Under the pieces are notes generated by a model, which ran no database searches, had not been told where the DNA came from, and was given only the letters and a program-made list of their open reading frames with translations. From positions 42,737 through 106,736 of the forward strand of contig JAILLQ010000004.1 in the NCBI GenBank assembly GCA_024693045.1: a stretch of DNA of 64,000 bases. The letters are read 5' to 3'. Shown piece after piece: positions 1-9,184 of this stretch; positions within the stretch are counted from its first letter, which is position 1, and the number at the start of each line of letters is the position of its first letter. The position numbers were made by a program, and so were the translations under genes. This DNA comes from Treponema sp. Lineage in GTDB: Bacteria > Spirochaetota > Spirochaetia > Treponematales > Treponemataceae.

Positions 1-442
1 AAGCAGGAAAATCCTTTAAAATAAGGGGAAAAGCTTTTCTGCAATGAATTACAATCGGTAAATTAAATTTTTTTGCAAGTTCAAGCTCTATTTTCCAAGC
101 TTCTTCCTGAATTTTTTGACTTTCTTTTAATTCTTCCGTGAAGAAATCAAAACCGGCTTCACCAAGAGCTATAATTCTCCCCTTCTTTGCTAATTCTTCT
201 AGAAAAAAGGAATCTTCAAGATTCAAATACCAGGGATGAAAGGCAAAAGTCAGTTTAATTTTTTCTTCAAGTTTATGCTCCATAAGGTATTTTTCCTGGG
301 CCAAAAAATCCGCTTTATTCACAGCTGTTGAAACACCAGCTTTTATAAAATTCAATTTTTCTGATAAAAAATCGAAATTTATGGCATTTTTTTGCGAAAA
401 AAGGTGAAAATGGGCATTAAAAAGTGAAGAAAATTCTAACAT
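1..442 (-). CDS. TatD-family metal-dependent hydrolase (3' part off the window)
   Basis: The reading frame is open from an ATG at 442 to the window edge (about 147 residues visible). The N-terminal part has the TatD/amidohydrolase pattern: an NAHFHL stretch at residues 9-14 (the HxH metal-binding pair), HPWYL near residue 80, ALGEAGFDF near residue 105 (the usual E of 'GExGLD'), and VIHCRKA near residue 137. TatD proteins are TIM-barrel Mg/Zn-dependent DNases or related phosphoesterases. The sequence is somewhat divergent at the start (AHFHL instead of SHCHL), so it may be a TatD-related hydrolase rather than TatD itself. It reads away from the small plus-strand ORF that follows, so the 443-518 gap carries divergent promoters. 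The gene is cut by the window, not broken. Confidence 0.8.
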   Translation of the reverse strand, partial: MLEFSSLFNAHFHLFSQKNAINFDFLSEKLNFIKAGVSTAVNKADFLAQEKYLMEHKLEEKIKLTFAFHPWYLNLEDSFFLEELAKKGRIIALGEAGFDFFTEELKESQKIQEEAWKIELELAKKFNLPIVIHCRKAFPLILKDFPA

Positions 443-518
443 TAAGAAAAATAATACCGAATATATAAATGTAGTTCAAATAACTTATACCTAACTATTT
501 CCATTGGGAGGATTTAAT

Positions 519-737
519 ATGAAAAGTTATTCACTTAAGAGTTTGGGAAACAAAAAAGACTACATGACTATTGTTGCAGAAAAAGAAGACGGATATGTAA
601 TCAGAATCGTTCGTGATCAGGACGGATACGAAGATGTAAAAACAGACTGGCTCAGCAAAGAACTTTTTGAATGCTGTCTCAGAACAGGTTACATCACAGA
701 AATGGATACTGTTGAAGCAGTAGCAGTTAGTGCCTAA
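519..737 (+). CDS. small conserved-looking protein of unknown function, 72 aa
   Basis: The ATG at 519 is preceded by GGGAGG (506-511), a strong ribosome-binding site with 7-nt spacing. This decides the start against an in-frame TTG at 504 that lies in the RBS itself. The product is acidic, without signal peptide or membrane segment, and seems to form a short beta-rich domain (alternating hydrophobics MTIVAEKEDGYVIRIVRDQD, then a helix WLSKELFECCLRTGYI). I recognise no family. The stop overlaps the 3' end of miaA on the other strand by 4 bp. Codon use is like the neighbours. Probably a small cytosolic protein expressed on its own promoter. Confidence 0.75.
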   Translation: MKSYSLKSLGNKKDYMTIVAEKEDGYVIRIVRDQDGYEDVKTDWLSKELFECCLRTGYITEMDTVEAVAVSA

Positions 738-1681
738 GAAAAATACTTAGAGGCAATTTCTATTGCAGTCTGGAGCCTGACTTGTGGATCCTGCACAGCA
801 GGCAACCAGTTAATATCAACTCCATTTTTTTCCATAAAGCGAAACCAAGTTTCCTGTCTTTTGGCAAATTGACCTATCGCTATATAAAGCTTTTCAATCA
901 TTTCATCTTTAGATTCGACTTTACCTTGCAGATATAATGAACACCAGCGATATTCAAGCCCAAGTTTTTCAAGTCTTTCCCATGAATATCCAGAATCATG
1001 GAGAGACTGAACTTCATCCAGCATACCTTCATCTAAACGTTCCAGAAGTCTCTTTTTAATATTTTCACGAAGTTTACTGCGCTCAATGCTTGTACCAAAA
1101 ATAAGGGGCTTAATTTCAGGTCTTGGATACATGCCCTTTAAAAGTTCACTTCTTTTTGGCTCCTGATGTCCAAGAACAAGTTCTATTCCCCTGATAACCC
1201 TTTCTCTTTCAAGTAAATCTGCTTTTGTGTGTAAATCAGGTTTTAACTTAAGGTATATCTGTCCCAGTTCTTCAAGGGATTTCGTTGAAAGCTCTTTTCT
1301 GAGTTCAGGATCTTCAGGAACATCAACTAACTGATAATTTCTTACAATCGCATCAAGATACATACCAGTACCGCCAACTACAACGGGCAGAACCTGTCTT
1401 TTAGTCAAAGAATCAAAAACTTTATAAAAATCCTGCTGATAGTGAAAAACATTATATTCCTGACTTAAATCAGTAATATCAATCATGTGGTATGGAAGAG
1501 CTTTTCCCTGGTAAAAATAATCTTTTAAATCTTTACCGGAACCTAAATCAAGCCCTTTGTAAGTCTGACGAGAATCTGCAGAAATGACTTCTCCACCAAA
1601 ATGGCCGGCAAGTTGAACGCCTATATAAGTTTTACCTACAGCAGTCGGGCCAAGAAGGACAATAGAATTATATTCCTTCAT
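734..1681 (-). CDS. miaA: tRNA dimethylallyltransferase MiaA
   Basis: MiaA transfers a dimethylallyl group to N6 of A37 in tRNAs that read codons starting with U. The 315-aa length is normal for the family. Visible motifs are the P-loop GPTAVGKT (residues 11-18), SADSRQTY (about 34-41, the substrate-binding DSxQ), VVGGTGMYLDAI (about 100-111) and the late LGLEYRW motif. The start lies 3 nt downstream of the stop of the rlmI-like gene, so the two RNA-modification genes form a translationally close pair. The reading frame is complete. Confidence 0.95.
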   Translation of the reverse strand: MKEYNSIVLLGPTAVGKTYIGVQLAGHFGGEVISADSRQTYKGLDLGSGKDLKDYFYQGKALPYHMIDITDLSQEYNVFHYQQDFYKVFDSLTKRQVLPVVVGGTGMYLDAIVRNYQLVDVPEDPELRKELSTKSLEELGQIYLKLKPDLHTKADLLERERVIRGIELVLGHQEPKRSELLKGMYPRPEIKPLIFGTSIERSKLRENIKKRLLERLDEGMLDEVQSLHDSGYSWERLEKLGLEYRWCSLYLQGKVESKDEMIEKLYIAIGQFAKRQETWFRFMEKNGVDINWLPAVQDPQVRLQTAIEIASKYFS

Positions 1682-1684
1682 AAA

Positions 1685-2941
1685 CTACATAACCCGACAG
1701 ATTGCACACTTAAGATATTCTGATTTTGGATATCCAAGCAATACTGGATGGTCAGGTCCAGCTCCTCTCTTTTCCAGTATCTGAACCCTTTTATGACTGT
1801 CCATAGCGGCGTGCATGAGCATGTCATAAAAATAATGAGAATCAAAGAAATGAGAACATGAACAGGTAACTAGAATTCCACCTTCATTAAGAAGCCTCAT
1901 AGCCCTTAAATTGATTTCCTTGTAACCGCCGTAAGCTTTCTGTATTGCCTTGGCACTTTTTGTAAAAGCAGGAGGATCCAGGATAATTACATCGAATTTT
2001 TCGCCTTTAGATTCGTATTCTTTGAGCAGGTCAAAAACATCAGCACAAACAGCCTTGCAAACTTTACCGGCACCATTTAAGAAGATATTCTTATTTACCA
2101 TTTCTACAGCTTCTGGGCTTATATCAACGCTTGTTACATCCTTTGCGCCTGCCTTAAAAGCATTTAAGCCAAAAGCACCTGTATGGGTAAAAGTATCAAG
2201 AACCTTTTTACCGTGACAGAAAGAAGCTAGTAATCTTCTGTTGTCCTTCTGGTCCAAAAAGTAGCCTGTTTTTTGTCCGTTTGCGATATCTACACTCAAT
2301 TTAACATCATTTTCAAGAATTGTAATAAAGGTTTTACCACTCTTTCCAATCCAACCGCTGGTTTCTGCCAAACCTTCTTTTTGTCTTACATCCGCATCAT
2401 CTCTTTCATATATAAAATCAGGATTTACAGCTTTTTCAAGAGAAGCTAAAATTTCTTTGCGGAAAATATCAGAGGCCATAGCGAGGAACTGAACAACTAA
2501 ATAAACTTTTCCATCTATATCACAATAGCGTTCACAGATAAAGCCTGGAATAAAATCAGCTTCTGCAAAAACCAAACGATAAGAATCCTGCTTTGAATAT
2601 TTTAAATTTCTTATATTTACGGCATCAAAAATTCTTTTTTCCCAAAATGATTTTATATCAGCAAAAACCTTATCTGCGTGTTCCGAAGAAATGAGTCTAA
2701 CTGTAATTTTAGAGTTCTTATTATAAATACCAGTTCCTAAAAATCCACCTGCCTTAGAAAAAACCTCAACACCAGAGCCATTTTCCAAAGTAGAATCTGA
2801 AAGTGAAGCCTGATTCCATTCGTCCTTTTCAGATTTTCTATATTTTACATAAGAAATTTCGTTATCGAATACCCATGGAAAGCCAGTTTGAATTTCTTTC
2901 TCTTCCTTTGCATTCAAAAAAACTCTAGCAATACAGTTCAT
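1685..2941 (-). CDS. class I rRNA methyltransferase, RlmI-like (PUA + SAM domain)
   Basis: This 418-aa protein matches the RlmI (YccW) architecture: an N-terminal PUA-like RNA-binding domain (residues about 1-85), a central domain, and a Rossmann SAM-binding domain with VLDTFTHTGAFGL (about 240-252), a VDIS acidic motif, VIILDPPAFTKS (about 320-331) and a TCSCSHF stretch whose cysteine is the probable catalytic nucleophile for m5C formation. E. coli RlmI makes m5C1962 in 23S rRNA; the same target here is an inference. The first in-frame ATG gives MNCIARVFL and fits the family start. It is upstream of and nearly abuts miaA in the same direction. Confidence 0.88.
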   Translation of the reverse strand: MNCIARVFLNAKEEKEIQTGFPWVFDNEISYVKYRKSEKDEWNQASLSDSTLENGSGVEVFSKAGGFLGTGIYNKNSKITVRLISSEHADKVFADIKSFWEKRIFDAVNIRNLKYSKQDSYRLVFAEADFIPGFICERYCDIDGKVYLVVQFLAMASDIFRKEILASLEKAVNPDFIYERDDADVRQKEGLAETSGWIGKSGKTFITILENDVKLSVDIANGQKTGYFLDQKDNRRLLASFCHGKKVLDTFTHTGAFGLNAFKAGAKDVTSVDISPEAVEMVNKNIFLNGAGKVCKAVCADVFDLLKEYESKGEKFDVIILDPPAFTKSAKAIQKAYGGYKEINLRAMRLLNEGGILVTCSCSHFFDSHYFYDMLMHAAMDSHKRVQILEKRGAGPDHPVLLGYPKSEYLKCAICRVM

Positions 2942-3047
2942 AAAAACCTCACAAAAGCCATAAAAAAGTTAGCAAAATTATAGAGAAAAGCAGGCGTTTG
3001 AGCAATGAATTATTGATTTTTGAAGTTTAACAGATTAAAATATATTT

Positions 3048-3944
3048 ATGATTAAAAAGACTCTGATTTCTTTTGCTTTTATTTTTACTGCAACTGTTTT
3101 TTTTGCAAAAGACAGACCTGTGGTTACAGAAATCAATGCATACCCAGGAAAGGGAACTGTTATTAATATCTCATGGAAGATTCCTGTAAATCCAGACAAG
3201 GAAATAGATTCTTTTTCTGTATACCGGTCTTCAAGTCCAATTGGAACATATTACGACCTTTCTAAAGCAAAATTGATTGGTACTGTAGATTCTGTTACTT
3301 CAGGGTTCACTGACAATGTAAAAAATTATAACGACTACTATTATGCTGTAGTAGCAGTTATAGAAAACCAGCCATACGATATTATACTTCCATCAATAAA
3401 TTCTACTGTAAATGGGGTTCATTTAAAACTGCCTGAAAAAGGTGAAAATATCACAAAATCACCTTCTGCAAAAGAAAGGCTTATCGGTGTAGATGAACTT
3501 AGAGAAATTCCCCTACCGTATCTTAATATGGCTGACTACACAAGGAAAAAGCCACTTCCATTAAGTATGCAAGTAAAAAATGCTGCAAAATCTCTAACGG
3601 GCGGGCAAAAAAAGAAAGAATCAAAGCAACTTGATATTTATGTTTTCGAAGAAGATTTGATTTCGCCAGATGGTGGTGATGATTACCTGCTTTTTGATAT
3701 TCTAAAAAATACTTTTATTCAAAAAAAATATTCAGATGCCGCTGTACAGCTTGAATCCCTTTTAGGAACAAATTGTTCTCTTTCTGTTCAAAGACGGGCA
3801 ATTTTTTATCTAGGAGAATCACAGTATTACTACCAGGATTATGCACAGGCAGTCAGAACTTTTTTGAGAATATACGAAATCTATCCATCTTTGACAAAGA
3901 AATGGATAGACTCCAGTTTAGATTTTCTATATCAGGAAAATTAA
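3048..3944 (+). CDS. exported FN3-like / TPR-like protein of unknown function
   Basis: A 298-aa protein with a typical signal peptide (residues 1-20, cleavage after FFA). After it comes a fibronectin-type-III-like beta domain (about residues 25-110, with ISWKIP, FSVYRSSSP and YYYAVVAV strands), a low-complexity linker, and a C-terminal helical region (about 215-298) that looks like one or two tetratricopeptide repeats (AVQLESLL, RAIFYLGESQYYYQDYAQAVRTF). It is likely periplasmic. Its last 4 bp overlap the end of the convergent TPR gene. The exact role is unknown; the domain style is that of envelope scaffold proteins. Confidence 0.7.
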   Translation: MIKKTLISFAFIFTATVFFAKDRPVVTEINAYPGKGTVINISWKIPVNPDKEIDSFSVYRSSSPIGTYYDLSKAKLIGTVDSVTSGFTDNVKNYNDYYYAVVAVIENQPYDIILPSINSTVNGVHLKLPEKGENITKSPSAKERLIGVDELREIPLPYLNMADYTRKKPLPLSMQVKNAAKSLTGGQKKKESKQLDIYVFEEDLISPDGGDDYLLFDILKNTFIQKKYSDAAVQLESLLGTNCSLSVQRRAIFYLGESQYYYQDYAQAVRTFLRIYEIYPSLTKKWIDSSLDFLYQEN

Positions 3945-6043
3945 TAAATAGAACGAATTAAATCAACAAACGAAGGAACTTTTCTTACTCCTAAATCTTC
4001 TGCTGTTAAACCTGCTTTTTGATTAAGTGCAGTTCCAGAAGCATCTGCATTAGGAACAGTCTGAATAGCTTCGTTTTCTTCCTGCCCAGAAGCGTTTTCT
4101 TCTTCTGTCTTAGGCTGGAAAATCAAAACGATTTCATCGGCAGTATTAATTCTATCGTAAAAACCTTTGTATTCAAGCAGCCCTTCACTTACCTCTTCTC
4201 CAGAAAGAGTAACAGTAAAAGAACCTAGAATGTCGCTTTCGTCATAGACCAGTCCGCTTCCGTTAGCAGCGGTTTGTATTGCGTTTTTTCGTACAATATC
4301 AAAGATGCAGCCTTCGCGGATATTTTCTGATTTTCCCATATCTACAAGCAGAGTTTTGCCGTCTCTGTTCAAAATCTTTCCTCTTACTGGAAGAAGGTTC
4401 AAAACATCAGAACGGAAGCGTCTGAAAATTGATGAAAACTTTAAATTACCGGTGCTATACAGAGAATCTTCTTTGATTTTTGAACCTGTTCTTGCAGAAT
4501 ACATAGTGTATTCAAGAGTTACATCTCTCATTCCTTCATCAATTGAAAGAATAATAAAGTAATCCTTTCCACTACTTCTTGCCTTCTGATAAGCATCACC
4601 AAAGCCCTGAACTTGAAGGCTGTCTGTCAATACAGATGCATTGGCTATTCCCTGGAAAGTTTCCGAAGCGAATTCTGCTGCAATCTGATTGCTTTCAAGG
4701 TGCAACTGGTTTACACCGGATTTGATGTAGTACAAACCTATTTTCCAGCGACTTTTATCCAGATAGAAAGGCTGTACATTCCATTTCTTTGCAAGGGAAT
4801 CCTGCAACAGGCTTTCATAGGCCTCGATTGTATCATTCATTTTCTTTTTTGCTCGATCTGATACAGAAGATTCGGCACGAGTTTGATTAATAAATATCAA
4901 CTGATCAAGGTAACTTTCATGTAAACCGTTTAATTCCAGCATAGAAGCAAAATTCATTCGTGCTTCACTATTTGCAGGATTGATTTTTAATGCCCTCTGA
5001 TATTCATAAGTAGTTCCGTTCGAATCATAACGGCGGGCATATTCACGGGCATTTTGAATATGATTTTCAGCCCATTGGCTTCTTCTTTCATCTTCAATGG
5101 AAACATTTTTATTTACAAGGATTTCTAAAGCAGCCCTCATTACTTCGTCAAGAGGATTTATAAGAAGAGCCGAAGACCAGATTTCTATAGCTTCTTCATC
5201 CTTATGCTGAGCAAGAAGAGCCCTGCCCTTTATGTACCAGGCAATACTGTTATTTCTGTCACGACCGATGATAAAATCACAATAGTCTATTACATCATCG
5301 TAAAAACCCTGACCGTAACGAATTTTTGCAAGCAATTCGTAGGCCCTCACATTGTTTCCGTCAACTTCGACAGCAATACGACAATGTTTTTCAGCATTAG
5401 CTAAATCATTCTGGTAAGAAGAAATAATTGCAGCTAGATAATGAACTTCCGATTCATCAGAGTATAACTTAAGGGCCTGTGAAATATATTTATTTGCCTT
5501 ATCATTTTTTCCAAGTCGAGCAGAGACCAAAGCAAGAGAAAGCAAAGCCTTTCTGTTTTCTGTCTGCCGCCTCAAGGCTTCTGAATAATATTTTTCTGCA
5601 CCAGAAATTTTCCCGTCAAACAAATCCAGTTCTGCAAGGCCAAATCTGGCATCTATGTTATTGGGGTATGTTTTCAGGATTTTTTGAAAAATTGTTCGGG
5701 CATCATTAAATTTTCCCATGGAAATATAAGTCATACCCCTAAGATTCAAAATAGTGGAATCATCTTTTGAATACTTTTCTGCATTTTCAAGATAATTTAA
5801 AACTAAATCAAATTCACCCAACTGATATGTACAATAAGCAAGATTAAACCAGGCATCTCCGTATACAGAATTTTTTTGTATACATTCCATATAGTACTGA
5901 CTGGCTTCGTACCATTTTTCCTGATTTTTTGCTTCTTCCGCCAGCTGATAAAGTTCGACAGAAGTTTTTTCTTCTGCCTGAAGAGAGAAAGCAGATAAAA
6001 TCAAAAGCTGAAGAATAATCAGAATACATTTATTCTTTTTCAT
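3941..6043 (-). CDS. exported TPR-repeat protein, 700 aa
   Basis: Signal peptide at residues 1-23 (cleavage after LQA), then many tetratricopeptide repeats from about 30 to 330 (visible units: WYEASQYYMECIQKN, GDAWFNLAYCTYQLGEFD, ARTIFQKILKTYPNNIDARF, GAEKYYSEALRRQTENRKAL). The C-terminal third has a domain with VRGKILNRDGKTLLVDMG and IREGCIFDIVRK, reminiscent of the FlgT-C-like beta domain of envelope proteins. Its start overlaps the corC-like stop by 14 nt, so it is probably the last gene of the phoH-pgpH-ybeY-corC operon and translationally coupled. A periplasmic protein-interaction scaffold is likely; the partner is unknown. Confidence 0.85.
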   Translation of the reverse strand: MKKNKCILIILQLLILSAFSLQAEEKTSVELYQLAEEAKNQEKWYEASQYYMECIQKNSVYGDAWFNLAYCTYQLGEFDLVLNYLENAEKYSKDDSTILNLRGMTYISMGKFNDARTIFQKILKTYPNNIDARFGLAELDLFDGKISGAEKYYSEALRRQTENRKALLSLALVSARLGKNDKANKYISQALKLYSDESEVHYLAAIISSYQNDLANAEKHCRIAVEVDGNNVRAYELLAKIRYGQGFYDDVIDYCDFIIGRDRNNSIAWYIKGRALLAQHKDEEAIEIWSSALLINPLDEVMRAALEILVNKNVSIEDERRSQWAENHIQNAREYARRYDSNGTTYEYQRALKINPANSEARMNFASMLELNGLHESYLDQLIFINQTRAESSVSDRAKKKMNDTIEAYESLLQDSLAKKWNVQPFYLDKSRWKIGLYYIKSGVNQLHLESNQIAAEFASETFQGIANASVLTDSLQVQGFGDAYQKARSSGKDYFIILSIDEGMRDVTLEYTMYSARTGSKIKEDSLYSTGNLKFSSIFRRFRSDVLNLLPVRGKILNRDGKTLLVDMGKSENIREGCIFDIVRKNAIQTAANGSGLVYDESDILGSFTVTLSGEEVSEGLLEYKGFYDRINTADEIVLIFQPKTEEENASGQEENEAIQTVPNADASGTALNQKAGLTAEDLGVRKVPSFVDLIRSIY

Positions 6044-6845
6044 TCACTTCTCCGGATTTTTCATCGGATTTCTTAATAATTTTTATCATATTGATTCTGT
6101 GACCTTCCATATCTTGTACAACAAAATCAAAATCATTCCATGTAGCTTTTTCAAATTTAACTGGGATTTTACCAAAAAGATCAAAAACAAATCCGCCAAG
6201 AGAATCAAAGTCTTCTGCCGGGAAATTTGCATCGATACCTTCATTTAAATCATCCAAATCTACGCGGGCATCACATAGCCACATATTATTTCCGATACTT
6301 AAAATATCTTCCCTTTCGTTATCGAATTCATCCTGGATATCTCCAACAATTTCTTCGATAATGTCTTCCATAGTAATAATTCCGGCAATTCCGCCGTATT
6401 CATCAATTGCAATGGCAATATGTACATGGCGTCTTTTAAACTCTCGCAAAAGAGTATCAATTCTTTTACTTTCAGGGACAAAAAATGCTTTACGAATAAT
6501 ATTTTCAAGCTCTATAGGTTTTCCTTTTTTTACTTCATAAAGCAAGTCTTTTACATACAAAACACCGACTACATTATCTATTGATTCGCTGTATACAGGA
6601 AATCTGGAATGCCCGCTTTCTTTGATTCTTGAAAAAAGTTCGTCTTCCGGAATATCAACTGATATAAAATCTACATCAATTCTAGGAACCATAACTTCTT
6701 TTACAGCTGTCTGGCTCAAATCTTCAATTCCGCTGATCATCTCCTTTTTTTCTTCATTCAAAATCTTCTGCTGTTCGGGGGACATTTCCTCCCCTATAAG
6801 CTCATTTTTACGGTTTTCCTTTTTCTTAAATGTAAAAAATCCCAT
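6030..6845 (-). CDS. CBS-domain / CorC-HlyC family protein
   Basis: The 271-aa protein has two CBS domains (about residues 55-175; VMVPRIDVDFISVD, SRFPVYSE, HVHIAIAIDEYGGIAGIIT) and a C-terminal CorC_HlyC domain (about 190-260; DARVDLDDLNE, SLGGFVFDLFGKIP). It lacks the membrane DUF21 part, so it is of the CorC/TlyC type. In other bacteria these are linked to Mg/Co efflux, and the 'hemolysin' label is historical. It follows ybeY with a 19-nt gap and overlaps the next gene. This order (phoH, pgpH, ybeY, corC) is widely conserved. Confidence 0.88.
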   Translation of the reverse strand: MGFFTFKKKENRKNELIGEEMSPEQQKILNEEKKEMISGIEDLSQTAVKEVMVPRIDVDFISVDIPEDELFSRIKESGHSRFPVYSESIDNVVGVLYVKDLLYEVKKGKPIELENIIRKAFFVPESKRIDTLLREFKRRHVHIAIAIDEYGGIAGIITMEDIIEEIVGDIQDEFDNEREDILSIGNNMWLCDARVDLDDLNEGIDANFPAEDFDSLGGFVFDLFGKIPVKFEKATWNDFDFVVQDMEGHRINMIKIIKKSDEKSGEVNEKE

Positions 6846-6864
6846 TTTTATTTCCCGATTATTT

Positions 6865-7344
6865 CTATTTTATTATTACTTCGTCTTTGAGCTCATCCAG
6901 AAGTTTTTCCTGTAAAACAAGCATTTCACATTCTGGAGCCTTTCCACTTTCAATGTGTTCTTCACCATGATCCATTCCATTTAAATGGAGAAGTCCGTGA
7001 ACTAAGAGACGTTTCAGTTCAGAATTTAAGTCTACTTCAAAATATTCGGCATTTTTTGGTAGAGTATCAAGACTTATAATTATATCACCGACACAAAGCC
7101 ACTTTCCTTCTTCATCTTCATAACTTTCGTCAGATTCAAAAGAAAGCACATCTGTAGCAGAATCAATTCCACGATAATTTTTGTTCAATTCCTGTATAAA
7201 AGGGTCATCGCAAAAAGAAACAGATACTTCTTCACCATCAAATGAGGCATTTTTCATGACCTTTTGCAGGAAGGGTTCTATTCTGTCTAAAAAAGAAGGT
7301 TCATCTGTTCCTTCCATGCAGGAAACGAATATTCTGTTAGCCAT
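6865..7344 (-). CDS. ybeY: endoribonuclease YbeY
   Basis: YbeY is a zinc-dependent single-strand endoribonuclease needed for 16S rRNA 3'-end maturation and ribosome quality control. The zinc motif HxxxHxxxxxH is visible as HGLLHLNGMDHGEEH (about residues 115-129). The conserved LNKNYRGIDSATDVLSF block (about 53-69) is also present. 159 aa is normal. Its start overlaps the end of pgpH by 8 nt. Confidence 0.95.
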   Translation of the reverse strand: MANRIFVSCMEGTDEPSFLDRIEPFLQKVMKNASFDGEEVSVSFCDDPFIQELNKNYRGIDSATDVLSFESDESYEDEEGKWLCVGDIIISLDTLPKNAEYFEVDLNSELKRLLVHGLLHLNGMDHGEEHIESGKAPECEMLVLQEKLLDELKDEVIIK

Positions 7345-9184
7345 GTAATTTTGCCTCCTCTAAGGTCTTATCACCTAAAACACTTTTTTCACCTTCAGTT
7401 TTAGAAGTCTTTTCAGGCTTTTCTGATTTTTCAGGCTTTTCTGATTTTTCAAGCTTTTCAGTTTTTTCTGATTTCTCTACTTTTTCAGACTTTTCTACTT
7501 TTTCTACTGATTCTTCGGTCTTAGACTCTGAATCAGGATCTTTCTGATTAGGATATTTAACTCTGTTATGATAGAAACCAACCAGGAATTTTACAAAGGA
7601 AGCCTTAATTCTATTTAAATCGCTGAATGTTAAGGCACAATTATCCAGCTGTCCGTGTTCCATTTTATCTGTAATCAATTTATCAATAAATTTTTCAAGT
7701 CTTTCTTCAGTTGGGTTTTCAAGAGAACGGCAGGCAGCTTCTACAGTATCCGCCAGCATGACTACTCCGGCTTCTTTTGAAGATGGAGGATTTCCAGGAT
7801 ACATAAAATCCACAGGATTTACATTAGGGTCAGTTTCTTTTGCCTTTGCGTAAAACCAAGCCATGATACTGTTTCCATGATGCTCATTTATTATATCAAT
7901 TACAAGCTGAGGAAGATGCATCTGGTGAGCCATTTCAACACTCTTTCTTACATGACTTCTCAAAATTGAAGCAGAAAGTGTTGGAGCAATCTTATCATGA
8001 GGATTTACACCGTCTATCTGGTTTTCTGTAAAATATTCACTCTGATCAATCTTACCTACGTCATGGTACCAGGCACCAACTTTTGCAAGCAGACCATTAG
8101 CCCCAATTTCACGGCAGGCATTTTCTGCAAGGATTCCAACATTCATTGAATGGTTATATGTTCCATTTGCAGTCTGGTAAAGTTTCTTTAGTATAGGTGT
8201 ATTAGTGTCACTCAAATCTACAAGTCTGAAAACAGAAGCTGTATTTAAAATCAACTCAACAGGAGTAAGAAGAGCCAGTGTAAGAATTCCTGAAAGAAAT
8301 CCGTTTAAAGCAACTCCAATAAGAATGAGTGGCAATTTTACAAAATTTTCATTAAAAATTACGGCAAGAATTAAAGTGATTACAACATTGAAAAGAGCCA
8401 GCATAAGGGCAACAAGAATCAAATCCATGCGCTTTTCAATTTTGCGGACAATAATAGAACTTGCAAGACAAGATGCCAGAGTAAAAAGGAAAGGAACTAT
8501 GCTGTAATCAGAAGCAGAGTAAACTCCAAATGACAAAATTATTGAAAAGAAAATTGCAGCAAGCTGTCCATACAAAATTGCATCAGTGAGCACCATAAGA
8601 GAAGCTGAAATAATTACCAGCATAGGAAAAGCTTCTTCAAAGTATGTAGTTTTTGAGCCGTAAATCGTCCCTGCATAAACCAAAAGGAAAGAGATAACCA
8701 TAAAAATCATTTCGCGCAAATGAATTTTTCGGCCAAAAGGAGCGAAAGCAAAGAAGATAAACCACATTGTAGCGAGCAGGAAGATATAAAGTTCTGTGTT
8801 CGCAAAAGAACGATAATCCAAATAAAAAGGAGATTCAGCCATTTTTTGAAGTTTTGCATAATTTTCTTCAGTTATAGGAAAGCCCTTTCTGATAATTTTT
8901 TCACCCTCTTCAATAAAAACAGGATTCATTTCATCAGCTGGAATTGTTCTTGGAGCTTCAATTGTTCTGTCAGAAATTTGTCCCACTTCAAAATCTGCAA
9001 GTCTGAAAGAATTGATTGTCTGAGAAGATGACATGTCAAAAACATTTATACCAGTAACAGCTAGATATCCAAGCAGACAGAGAATAATTACCGGATAATG
9101 AGCTATAATTCCGGCAGCTAAATCAGAGAAAAAAGATGCAAACACATTTTTACTTTCACTAGAATTCATTTTGTTCATTTTCAT
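7337..9184 (-). CDS. pgpH: 7TM-HD family c-di-AMP phosphodiesterase PgpH-like
   Basis: 615 aa. A membrane anchor near residue 30 is followed by an extracytoplasmic segment, about seven further membrane helices (about 130-310), and a cytosolic HD domain with HSMNVGILAENA, WYHDVGKI (the HD pair) and INEHHG. PgpH-type proteins hydrolyse cyclic di-AMP. The last 50 residues are a low-complexity charged tail of EKSEKP/EKVEK units that the family does not need. Three closely spaced Met codons (9184, 9178, 9169) make the exact start uncertain. The start lies inside the phoH 3' end (26-nt overlap), so expression is coupled. Confidence 0.9.
   Translation of the reverse strand: MKMNKMNSSESKNVFASFFSDLAAGIIAHYPVIILCLLGYLAVTGINVFDMSSSQTINSFRLADFEVGQISDRTIEAPRTIPADEMNPVFIEEGEKIIRKGFPITEENYAKLQKMAESPFYLDYRSFANTELYIFLLATMWFIFFAFAPFGRKIHLREMIFMVISFLLVYAGTIYGSKTTYFEEAFPMLVIISASLMVLTDAILYGQLAAIFFSIILSFGVYSASDYSIVPFLFTLASCLASSIIVRKIEKRMDLILVALMLALFNVVITLILAVIFNENFVKLPLILIGVALNGFLSGILTLALLTPVELILNTASVFRLVDLSDTNTPILKKLYQTANGTYNHSMNVGILAENACREIGANGLLAKVGAWYHDVGKIDQSEYFTENQIDGVNPHDKIAPTLSASILRSHVRKSVEMAHQMHLPQLVIDIINEHHGNSIMAWFYAKAKETDPNVNPVDFMYPGNPPSSKEAGVVMLADTVEAACRSLENPTEERLEKFIDKLITDKMEHGQLDNCALTFSDLNRIKASFVKFLVGFYHNRVKYPNQKDPDSESKTEESVEKVEKSEKVEKSEKTEKLEKSEKPEKSEKPEKTSKTEGEKSVLGDKTLEEAKLHG
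7400..7515. repeat. degenerate 18-bp tandem repeat coding the PgpH tail
   Basis: The plus strand shows repeated TTTTCAGGCTTTTCTGAT units. On the coding (minus) strand these give Glu-Lys-Ser-Glu-Lys-Pro/Val/Leu/Thr hexapeptides. Copies near 7411-7446 are almost identical; those at 7447-7510 are more diverged. Such an in-frame repeat can change length by slippage without breaking the gene. Confidence 0.75.

Noticed and set aside
6030..6845. Hemolysin label for the CBS/CorC protein
   Set aside because: The family name is historical; the sequence only supports CBS and CorC_HlyC domains, with no sign of a toxin.
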